Under the pieces are notes generated by a model. It saw nothing but the letters and a program-made list of their open reading frames with translations. It did no database searches and was not told where the DNA came from. From the NCBI GenBank assembly GCA_008828725.1, contig MEHQ01001459.1, forward strand, positions 309,125 through 373,124: a DNA stretch of 64,000 nt, given 5' to 3'. Below, one piece after another: positions 54,545-64,000 of the stretch. Source of the stretch: Saccharina japonica. Taxonomy: Eukaryota; Sar; Phaeophyceae; Laminariales; Laminariaceae. The first letter of the stretch is position 1. Each line of letters begins with the position of its first letter. The translations under genes and the position numbers were made by a program.

Positions 54545-57190
54545 ATGCACCGTGGGTCTGGAGCCCCTTGGCGTTACCGGGTGCATACATAAGAAGCAGG
54601 TTTCGGACCCGTTGATCCATTATCGACTTCGGGCATGCACACCGGAACGCTGCGCTTCTTTGTTTGTTTTGAGTTTCCTGTGTCATTGCATGGCCTGGCG
54701 AAACTGGCCAGAATGCCGTCAAGTTAGAACTGAGGTATCTTACTTCGGGGCTCGGTCGAACGGTTCAATCGACGTATATGCGTAGTATGTCGCATGCGGC
54801 TATCCTACTAAGGAACCGTGCTACGGTAGGGTGGTCACTTCAATGTGTTATTTTTTTTCAGCCGCTCAGAGTCACTCCGCGGAGTGACCTGTACCCTACA
54901 ATTTCTTTAGGCTTGAGTTGTTCCGCGATGTGCGCCCACGTCATGGTGGTTTACGTATATGCACCGACGTATTATGGTATGTGTTGGTAAGCTTTGGCAG
55001 TGGGAACAACACAAATGAACGCTTGTTGATAGGTGAGGCACACAGAGACACCCACCCGATTCTAGCCTGAACGCCGCGCGTAGTGAAAAGCGGGATAGCT
55101 ACCCTACCCGCAGCACCAGCCTAAAAACGTGCTGCTGTAACTGTAGTATGTGATGGAGTATGTACGTTTGAATGCGCGAGTCGTTACACGATGATAATGG
55201 TGGTCCCAGTGAACCTTTTCAGCTGCCTAACTGAGTAAACCCCGTTCAGTGCCGTTGGAATGCCACCATAGCTTTCCAAAATCGTACGTCTTAGAATTGT
55301 CGATTTGTATGAAGATATGGTCAATTGTTGGGTGAGATAGAGATCCCCCCTCGTGGGTAAACATCAGAAACACAATGGAGCTACCCCTTACCGTATAGCA
55401 AGCCGGTTCGTGCCATCATTCTATGGCATGCATTCTCCCGAGACGAGGTGACTTGCCAGATTGTCGGAACGGCATACTCAACGAAGGAGGCGTGCGAAGA
55501 TAGGGGTATCAAATGTTTGGACAAAATATTTATGACCGACCGTGCTCCTTAAGCCAGTATCGTTGGAATTTGCAGTATTCAATATGACGACAAAGTTGTG
55601 ATTACAGTAGTGTTTTCAATACGATTCATGATACGCCTATTCATAAACACTGTGATCTGGCTGTTCATCCGGTCGCATCTTTATGCTTTTCCCGACTATA
55701 CGTCCTTCGGGTGCGGTGTATAGGGATACTGGAGTGAGAATGACCCTCATCAAAATGAGGTGATATGCATCCCTATCGTCGCATGCATCAAAGCAGCCGT
55801 AGGAAGCTGACTGTGAAGAACTGGAAACAAAGAAAAATAGGCGCCCACATAAGGAGGTGTTCCTCTTTGACTGATGAGCGTAATTACCAAGCCGGTGCGC
55901 TCCGTGATCGAGTTGATATTCTTGTGTCGGATATATCCCGAATTGTGTTCGTGATCATGGAAGAAACCTCAATACAATACGGATATAACTTCTTATGAGA
56001 TAGGCACTGGATTGGCTTGAAGCCAAATAACTGGAATCATGTTTACCGCATCAGTACACATTGTTTTCCGGGGCGTCTAGTACGACCCTCTTCCAACTTT
56101 CCGCAAGAGGGCACTGTTTGTGGTACACGTTTCCCGATACTGGTACACGAATAGTTTGGGTTTTGTATCATGTGGCGAGGCCTTATGACCGGAGATGATG
56201 CCTTGATGCTGGACTCTTCGCCACACGGGATGGCTCCCGGTTCGTGGGGCAGTCGATGATGACAACAATACGGCCCGGCCTTTAGTGCACAGATATTGTC
56301 CGTACAGAAGTGTAGGTGGAACGTGACAGTCAAGGTACGCCTCACTCCTGTGAGGTTTATATAGTGAAACCGTCGGCGACAGGCACTGGCTCACTAGTAT
56401 TCTGTGTGTCAGGCGGTCGTGAATTATACCTCTACGTACCGCTCTCGGTTCCAATCATGATATACATAGCCACACGTGCGACAAGTGCACATGGTCGACA
56501 GCGACGAGTTCTCGAGCACGATGTCGTGGTCCGGGTCGTGGTCCGGGCGCGGACCCTATGGAGGGTCACAATGTATTTGAGAAGCATACAACCAGGAGGA
56601 CAGTTTTGTTGTTGTGATATTGCGCACTCGGAGCATCTACCATAGTAATGATAGTGAACGCCCCCGGAGTGTTGTGGCTATGCACGTGTAACAAGGCACC
56701 CCAGGGCGTTTACTTCATGGCCCGGGTGTTTTCTGGATGAGAATCATGGACCGTTTCGTCACCCCGAGCGATACAACAAAACACAGAAAAGCAAACCGCA
56801 CGCCTCTCACACATTGCGGGGAATATTGTTCAGATTTGGCACACGAAATATCGTAGTCGTGGGCGTTGCATTTGCAGACGATTCGGGCGAAAAACACGAT
56901 GTAGGCATTTGACCCAGTGGCGAGGGGTTGGATCTATATTGGAGCTGACATTTTTTTTTTTTTACGGACTGTTTGCCTTATCGATATCACTGAATCCTGG
57001 ACTGTGCCCTATTTGGTCGCCTGCATGTGAACCCCATCATCATCGCTTGAGGCCGCGCAGTATCTTATTCCCCAGCTATAGCCGGGTTCCCGCCAAGCCA
57101 TAATACCCTATCTCTCTTTTTAAATAACATTACAGTAACGCAATCCTGAGTCGGTCGTTAGTTATGAGTGGACCGTAATACACCTCTCTT
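54545..57190. other. Downstream of gene B, no gene seen
   Basis: Up to about 56.04 kb the sequence aligns in patches with 12208-13660, including the SINE-free 3' flank. Beyond it I see only short frames without recognisable content. Confidence 0.45.
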
Positions 57191-57197
57191 CTTCGTG

Positions 57198-57500
57198 ACG
57201 AACGGCCCAACTTTCGATAGACAGCTCTTCGAACTACTGCTTGATGTAGCTTTTAATAGCTTTTTCACTTATTTAGGTTTTTCGCTGAGTGACAGCAGCA
57301 CGACTCCAAGTCCGTACGTTCCATTGTCAGCAACAGAGACGGCCCAACTTTGGATAATAGACAGCTCTTCCAACTACATACTTGCTGTATATTTTATTTG
57401 CTTTTTCGCTTTTTTTCATTGACCAGTAGACCACATTTTTCAGTTTTTCACTTTGTTTTTGCTTATGACAGCAGCACGACTACAGCTACAGTAACTACTC
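57198..57500 (+). repeat. Two-copy tandem repeat of about 145 bp
   Basis: ACGGCCCAACTTT...GACAGCTCTTC-AACTAC...TTTTTCGC...GACAGCAGCACGACT occurs at 57202-57306 and again at 57340-57484. Confidence 0.75.
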
Positions 57501-57624
57501 CGTACTTCACTTTACGTTGCCAGCAGCATGGACACCGAGCTTGAGGTCGAGAACGCAGGCTGGGCATCACAACAAGGATACCGGGGAAGGGAAAGAGTCC
57601 TCCTCGGCTCTGCTGTTCCGCCTG

Positions 57625-57665
57625 CCTGCCTGCCTGCTGCTGCTGCTGCTGCTGCTGCTGCCCTT
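57625..57665 (+). repeat. TGCC/TGC microsatellite
   Basis: CTGCCTGCCTGCC runs into a (CTG)n tract. Related GCTGCT tracts lie at 57890-57925. Confidence 0.9.
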
Positions 57666-58020
57666 ACTGCTGGCGTTCTTCTGTTAGCTCTGTGTGAGCA
57701 TATATCGTGTGCGTGCACACGGTACCTACTGCTGTAGTACTACCACGTTTTCTTTGTCAGCAACGACACACAGACAGCAAAATGTATGTACACTTTCAAG
57801 CAAACCTTCAAATTGTAATCTGTACAACGCAAGTCAGAGTAGCACAGAAAAACAAAAACATGGGGAGGTCCTGCTCAGGTGCTCTCCTCTGCTGCCTGCT
57901 GCTGCCTGCTGCTGCTGCTGCTGCTACTACGAGTGTGTGTACGTACGTAGAGCTGCTGCCGCTTTCGAAAAAAAAGAAAAAAATTGAAAACTACTTCGGC
58001 TGTTAGTTAAATAAAATTAT

Positions 58021-58651
58021 GGGCAGCGGCCAGAAAAAGGTATACCTCGTCCATTTGCGGCCAAAATCAGGTACATACTTAAAACCAAGTGAAAAACGCA
58101 CTCCACGTGCGCTGCCATTGGTCCAAAACTCGTTGTACCTGTTTTGCCTCCTCAAAACCCAGGTATACCTGATTTTGTCTACTCTGCTTGACTTTCACCT
58201 TTTTTTGTCGTTTTTAAGCCAATCAGAGGCCCTACATAGTTCCACCCTATGCCCCCTATACTAATGCCGACGTACGCGGAGACCCCCTTCTCCCTTCGCA
58301 CCTCACACTACACGCCACTCGAGCGACACACACACACATATCTGCCTGCACACTTCTGCCTTTATAATACGAGATAGAAGGCTCCCCTTCGGGATTGTGG
58401 TTGACTTGGAATACCAGGGGTGTCACAAAAGTTGAGAAGGGAGAATACAGCAGCAGGCGTTCGTTCCTCGTACTATTATGAGCAGCTACTCGTATACGTA
58501 GCCACCGGGCGAGCACAAAGAGCATGAAAAAACTCTACACTTTGCATTGCAAGGAACGGCAGGTTAGTGGGGTGCGTTTTTAACTTGATTTTAGTATGTA
58601 CCTGTTTTTGGCCCCGAACGGACCAGGCGTACCTGTTTTTGGCCGCTGCCC
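58021..58651. mobile_element. Mutator-like element, 631 bp, non-autonomous
   Basis: Long imperfect terminal inverted repeats of about 85 bp start GGGCAGCGGCCA at both ends. They are flanked by perfect 9-bp direct repeats TAAAATTAT at 58012-58020 and 58652-58660. Long ends with 8-11 bp target duplications are diagnostic of the Mutator superfamily. The interior has no transposase. Confidence 0.85.
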
Positions 58652-58885
58652 TAAAATTATTGTAAGTTCGTCAGCTGTGAGTAGTTGTCGAACAGCCAAA
58701 TAATTTACGAGGCAATCGTCATGAGGAGTTTTCAGTTCAAGTACGTACATCAATGATGCAATAAACCAACAACATTACTATCGACTCTTCCAATATGAAG
58801 GATATCTAATTATTCGGGTATGTATGCACTCCTGCGCTGTTCCTGCTGCTGCTGTCGTACTACCACTAATAGTACCACTACTATT

Positions 58886-58886
58886 A

Positions 58887-58975
<89 letters not shown>

Positions 58976-58976
58976 T
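58886..58976 (+). repeat. (TAC)n microsatellite
   Basis: About 30 near-perfect trinucleotides. Confidence 0.97.
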
Positions 58977-59443
58977 TGTACTACTACTGTACGTACTGTA
59001 CTGATGTGTACTGATTTCACACTAGTGTTGTAGTCGGTAGGTGGATCGATTGGTGCGAGTGTCGATCGGTTGGTGTGTACGTAGATGGGTGGGTCGGTGT
59101 GGGGGGATCGGTGTGGGCGGGTCGGTTGCTACGTGGATGACTGCGTTCGTACCTGTTCGTCGTGGCCGGCCCTGTTTTTTTTTTTGGCTTTTGTTTGTTT
59201 GCGACAAGTGCTCCGCGTGGATGCCGGCATATAGTGCGTCAATTTACCTGATCAATGGATCGCGTTATAGGGCGTGGATCGTGGCCCAGTTATTATTTCG
59301 TGTTTTTGTTCTCGTCCGCTCTACCGGCGCTGCCCTGGCATAGTTCGGGGTACCACTAAATTTATGTATAAAACAGCAGTATCTCTTGTCTTCACACGAA
59401 ACCCGTTCTTTCTACTGTACCCTGGAATAATGCGTTTCACAAC

Positions 59444-60781
59444 TAGAGGTGGGCACCTTTAAGAAAAAACGGTTTAAACCGGTTTTTGGAAACCCAGCAG
59501 GCGTGCCCGAGTAGACTGTTTTTGTAAAAACAAAACGCGTTTGTTTTTGACGGCTTAAACCGGTTAACCGAAAACCGGTTTAAAACATAAAAAAACCCCG
59601 GTTAACCGGTTAACCGGTTGAAACCGGCAGAATCGGACCGACTCTTGACTGAGTACACTGCTACGTACAGCAGTAGTAATAGAGTACCGGTCGAAAAAGA
59701 CTTGGTTCTAGTGTCTGGATGACTTGGTAATTGCGTATGGGCCGAGAACGATTTTGTTTTTGTGCGGGGAGATATAAATGTACTTGATTTCAGTGAAGGT
59801 ATCCTATTTGACTTGAATTTTGTGTGCAAGTCTAAAAATACTCGTTTTTAGTGTGGGCGGTTGAAGCTGACTTGGTTTTAGTCTGGGGGCATCTAAATTG
59901 TCTTAGTTTTGGAATATAGATCGAAATTGACTTGATTTTACTGTTAAGGCTGAAATTTTAACTTTTTTTTGTGTGGGGGATTGAAATATAATTGATTTGG
60001 TGTGGGGATAGTAATCAACTTGATTTTTGTGCGGGGGGTCGATTTTTTATTGTTTTTAGTGTCAGGGCTGAAAATGACTTGGTTTTAGTGTCTGGATGGA
60101 AAATTGACTGTTTTCAGTGGGGGGGGGTCGACGTTCACTTGCTCTTTGTGTGCGGGCCGAAACTAACTTGGCTTTGGTGTGCGGGGCTAAAAGGTGCGCC
60201 GTGCACCGCTACACCCTACTAAACCAGTTAACATTAATAACAATACGAATAATAGATAGATAGATATCGCGCTGCTATATTGTTGGCAGGAGTTTTTTGT
60301 CGTCAATTCGCTTCGGGAAATATTAATCCAGTGGTATGCAGCGCCTTACCCTGTCGATCGCAGATCTGCTGCGCTCTCGGCTGCCCACGTAATTTGCACT
60401 GCAGCAGCAGCAATCAGTGTTGTAGTACCTGTGGCAGCAATGTCGTATATATAATGACTTACCCCTGGAATTCACGTTACCCCGTAAAATGTATGCTGTG
60501 CTGTTGTTGTACCATACCACCCCGTGCTCTATTACTAATAGTACGCTAACAGCAGTGGCTCGGGATCCACATACACAGCGTGTGCTGGACGCATATACCC
60601 CGTTTTATTCAATGATTAGGAGGCGTTTCATGATGCCATCCGGTTTAAACCGGTTTTCGGTTAACCGATTTAAACCGGCTGAAAAAAACAGGTTTAAACC
60701 GGTTTTTATATTTGATAATAACGCCTCCTTGGCCGGTTTTCGATTTTTGTACTTTCCTTCTATAGTAGGTGCCCACCTCTA
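59444..60781. mobile_element. hAT-like element, 1338 bp, non-autonomous
   Basis: Perfect 15-bp terminal inverted repeats TAGAGGTGGGCACCT / AGGTGCCCACCTCTA are flanked by 8-bp direct repeats TTCACAAC (59436-59443) and TTTACAAC (60782-60789), one mismatch. The termini and 8-bp duplication are typical of hAT. Next to each end lie runs of GGTTTAAACCGGTT / GGTTAACCGG palindromes. The interior (59690-60200) is a degenerate GACTTGGTTTTAGTGT-type tandem repeat. There is no transposase. Confidence 0.88.
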
Positions 60782-60789
60782 TTTACAAC

Positions 60790-61690
60790 CCAACTACATC
60801 AGTACTCTCATTGTCTGTCCTGATTCCTAATCCTAGAGAGATACACATTATGTGGTCAGCGACTGTGAGACAGAGAAAAAACGAAACAAAAAAAAACGCA
60901 AATTAATAGGTCACGAAACAGGTATATTTTCAAACTTAGTCTCAGTTTGTCTGATATTAAAGGGATGCACCAGAAATATATCGTACATACTCGTGCGGCA
61001 GGCAGTAGCACATCATCAGTACAAACTAAAAATAGGACACAAAATAGACTGGGATCGACCAAAAAACACGGGGGTCGACCAAAAAAGACTAGGATCGACA
61101 CACAGCTCACGGCGAGCATCGCTCAAACACCCGAGCCAGAGGTGCTCATCATCCAGCGGACACACTTATGAGAGGGGAATGCTTGTATTATTACGGTAAT
61201 TGCTAGCTAGTTAGTATTAACACGTTTGGACGAAGTCCCGCCATCACAATTGACCGCATGAACCATACAACTCTCTCCCGGAGTATAAGCACCGTTTTGA
61301 TTAAATGTGAATCTATAAAGGATGTTTATATTTCGGAACTGAGTGGGAAGACCAGAGTTCTACCTTTTACTGTATACTCGTACAAATATGCAGAACCCCA
61401 AGGGTGTGCTTGGATCAGAATCCCAGACACGCGACTACCCCCCCCCTATATTGGAACGTATTTTTGTTTTTGTTTGTTTTCGTGTACTTTTTGTTGGTCT
61501 CTCACGCCTTCAGACGCTGCTCTATGTACGTATGTCTAGCGTCTACTACTGCTTGGTTTTGGGTGTACACTGTGTACACAATGGTTTATACCAACATATT
61601 GTACAAGGAATGTGTTGATACTGTCGAGAGGGTTGGAATTGGGGAACCGCCACCACACTCGCCACACCAGCCACTCGCAACAATATTGAA
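60790..61690. other. Intergenic, no gene seen
   Basis: A short GTCGACCAAAAAA-type duplication lies at 61055-61095. Overlapping frames near 61258-61724 have no recognisable content and run into the satellite. Confidence 0.4.
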
Positions 61691-61694
61691 AAAC

Positions 61695-62445
61695 AGAAAC
61701 GCTGAGAGGTGTTGTATTGTCTAGAAGGCCTTGCCTACCCTTGGGAATGCGGGGACGATTCACCAACATCCCCTTCCATTGGTTTATATAGGCTTTAGTA
61801 TAGAGTTGGTTTTTAGGAAATGGTATGGTGCTGCGGTTTATGGATGGTCTGATTTCGTTTATAACTTATAACCCTAACCAGAAACGCTGGGTGGTGTTGT
61901 ATTGTCTAGAAGGCCTTGCCTATCCTTGGGAATGCGGGGACGATTCACCAACATCCCCTTCTATTGGTTTACATAGGCTTGAGTATAGAGTTGGTTTTTA
62001 GGAAATGGTATGCCACGGTACTGCGGTTTATGGATGGTCTGGTTTCGTTTATAACTTATAACCCTAACCAGAAACGCTGGGTGGTGTTGTATTGTCTAGA
62101 AGGCCTTGTCTACCCTTGGGAATGCGGGGATAACTCACTAACATCCCCTGCTATTGTTTGTGTATAGTTTTTAGTATATAGTTGGTTTATATAGGAAATA
62201 GTATGGTACTGCGGTTTACGGATGGTCTGATTTCGTTTATAACTAATAACTCTAAGCAGAAACGCTGGGTGGTGTTGTATTGTCTAGAAGGCCTTGTCTA
62301 GGCTTGGGAATGCGGGGACGATTCACCAACGTCCCCTGCTATATTGGTTATTTAGGCTTTTAGTATGGAGTTGATTTATATAGGAAATAGTACGGTACTG
62401 CGTGTATGGATGGTCTGATTTCGCTCATATAGGATTTAGTATGGT
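61695..62445 (+). repeat. Satellite of about 188 bp, four units
   Basis: AGAAACGCTG starts units at 61695, 61880, 62070 and 62258 (185, 190, 188 bp apart); the last is incomplete. Each contains GTCTAGAAGGCCTTG, GGGAATGCGGGGA and, in the first units, ATAACCCTAACCAG. Confidence 0.93.
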
Positions 62446-62449
62446 ATGT

Positions 62450-62916
62450 ACCCCCCCCTCCCCTATATTTGGTTTCCCAAAAATACAACTTGCAGTGTGG
62501 TGTCGGGTTTTGTTTTTTTCGGGAAACCCTCGAGAACCCCGCAAATCATCTCGCATCAAGCTATTATACCCTGCCCCGGTTTGGGGGCCTTTGAAAGCCG
62601 ACGCTCCTTCTGTACGCGGTAACGAACCGATGCCGTGTCGCGTGCACTCGCTTTCGGAGGAGCACTCGGTACAGTCACTTCTTTTTCGGACGCTCCATCA
62701 CCGCCATGGTCCGTCGACAGGCCAGGCTCAGCGGTGCAGGCACCCTTGGCCCTGCTATCGCGTCAATGGCGACGGGTTGGTGCACCATGAGTTGTGGAAG
62801 ACCTCTCTCTGTGCGTGTTGGTACTGCTTGGAGACGCCGAGTAATACGCACCCCGTACCAAACAAGCCTTCCTACAAGCAAGGAAACCCAAAAAGCCAAA
62901 ATAGTTGGATAGTTGG
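62450..62916. other. Unassigned sequence
   Basis: An open frame covers 62402-62938 + (178 codons) but starts in the satellite and ends in the fold-back element. No domain is recognised, and a second frame (62706-62912) overlaps it. Confidence 0.4.
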
Positions 62917-63251
62917 AGTAGTGGACAAACACTGTTAGTGGATCTTCCTTAGGTAGCTAATTAGGCACTCTGATCGGCCAAGCAAGCACTGACCACTGGC
63001 ATAGGGTTCGGGTTCGGGTTAGGGTTAGGGTTCGATCTGAGGGTCAACATACTACTACCAAGACAAAACCCCCATTTTAAAGATCCACTTTCACCCTTTG
63101 TCGGTCTTGGTAGTAGTGATATGACCCATAGATCGAACCCGAACCCTAACCCTAACCCGAACCCTATGTCAGCGGTCAGTGCTTGCTTGGCCAATCAGAG
63201 TGCCTAATTAGCTCCCTTAGTAAGATCCACTAACAGTGTTTGTCCACTACT
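62917..63251. mobile_element. Fold-back element with telomere-like arrays in both arms
   Basis: Two arms of about 145 bp are inverted copies starting AGTAGTGGACAAACACTGTT. Each arm holds four or five GGGTTC/GGGTTA units (63005-63034, complement at 63138-63169) and TACTACCAAGAC nearer the centre. Target duplication is not clear. Confidence 0.85.
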
Positions 63252-63667
63252 GCTATTAATAGCCAGCTAATAGCTATTAAGAGCTGTCGTCTATTAATAT
63301 TAGTCAACGAAGTCACAGCCCGAATTAACATATGATATATATATGAATAGCTGATGAAGTACCGAAGAACATCTCGTCCATCGTCCATCGTGCATCTCAA
63401 ACCAACCAAAAAGTGAAACCATAAGTATGCGTACGTATGCACGAGGTGCACACATTGAAACATTGGAACATAGAGTATTTGTGCAACAATTTCACACCTT
63501 GTACTGCCTTGTACACCTACAACTATGAAATAGCAACTAGCAACTACTACTACTGTACATATTTATATTTACAACTAAGAGTTGTGCGCGGCGGCAACTA
63601 CTCAGTACGTCGTAGTTGTCCCTAAACGACTACGTACCTCGTAGTTGCATAGGTGTTTTACACGCTA

Positions 63668-63898
63668 GTTGTCTGCAGACAACTATTAATAGTTGCATAA
63701 GTTCTTCAAACAGGAGTTGTCTAGAGACAAGTAGTCCCACATTTTGTTCAAACAGTGCTTGTCTGCAGACAACTAGTTGCACAGCCTTTCCAAACAGGAG
63801 ATGTCTACAGACAACTAGTTGCGCAACTTTTTGAAACATTAGCTGTCTACGCACAGACAACTAGTTGCACAACTTTTTCAAACAGTCATTGTCTGGCA
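63668..63898 (+). repeat. Palindromic minisatellite, unit about 57 bp
   Basis: TTGTCTGCAGACAACTA-type palindromes are followed by GTTGCA...CTTTTTCAAACAG, four to five times. The Cys/Thr-rich frame across it is an artefact. Confidence 0.88.
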
Positions 63899-63900
63899 GA

Positions 63901-64000
63901 TATAAACGTATTACTGCCCTGGGGAGGTTAGGTACGTAGCTACAAATGCGGTATGGGGCAAGCCCGACTACCGTGCAGGTTTGAGACGAGACGCAACTCA
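63901..64000 (-). repeat. Second copy of the 20713 repeat, cut by the window end
   Basis: Identical to 20713-20812 over all 100 visible bases. Its left edge abuts the minisatellite exactly. Confidence 0.9.

Noticed and set aside
62402..62938. 178-codon plus-strand frame
   Set aside because: Spans satellite, unassigned DNA and a fold-back element, so it is composite by chance.
63616..63834. Cys/Thr/Ser-rich 72-codon frame resembling a small Cys-rich protein
   Set aside because: Each unit is a copy of a palindromic minisatellite of about 57 bp.
63668..63898. CRISPR-like array
   Set aside because: Repeat and spacer are not distinguishable, units are degenerate, and the genome is eukaryotic.

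Overview
This window is eukaryotic nuclear DNA: genes are rare, split into short exons by long GT-AG introns, and embedded in dense repeats. The best fit is a stramenopile, probably a brown alga or close relative. That rests on one-repeat-per-exon leucine-rich repeat (LRR) genes with introns near 1 kb and on interstitial TTAGGG-type repeats. It is an inference, because there is no rRNA or housekeeping gene to confirm it.

Only one gene family is convincing, and it is present twice in tandem on the + strand. Copy B (35491-54544) looks complete. It has a signal-peptide exon, two cysteine-bearing N-cap exons, LRR exons that are mostly exactly 72 nt with phase-2 introns on both sides, and a short LRR C-cap. 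These are followed by small Cys-rich exons, an 855-nt exon that opens with GDPH and resembles von Willebrand type D / plant root-cap proteins, and a 56-nt last exon. The 15 exons I can assign total 1857 nt (618 codons plus stop) with every phase agreeing. Copy A enters the window already inside its LRR region and ends at 12207. From 1795 on, its exons match copy B one for one, at identical lengths except for two extra codons in one exon. The large exons differ at about 35 of some 282 residues. Introns also align in patches, so a segment of roughly 11-14 kb was duplicated and the copies then gained different insertions.

The spacer between the copies (about 14-35 kb) and the tail (57-64 kb) are repeat-rich. 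I can delimit a pogo/Tigger-like element with TA target duplication (30417-32277), a hAT-like element with 8-bp target duplication (59444-60781), and a Mutator-like element with perfect 9-bp target duplication (58021-58651). Others are TTAA-flanked piggyBac-like MITEs, a tRNA-derived SINE family with at least six copies, a GTGCTACGATAGAGG-type MITE family, a broken LINE endonuclease, several large hairpins (one carrying telomere-like arrays in both arms), satellites, and a 100-bp repeat occurring identically at 20713 and 63901.

The two genes would encode secreted LRR recognition or matrix proteins built from interchangeable exon cassettes. This is the most interesting system in the window. 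I see no CRISPR array, rRNA, intact tRNA gene or bacterial-type operon.
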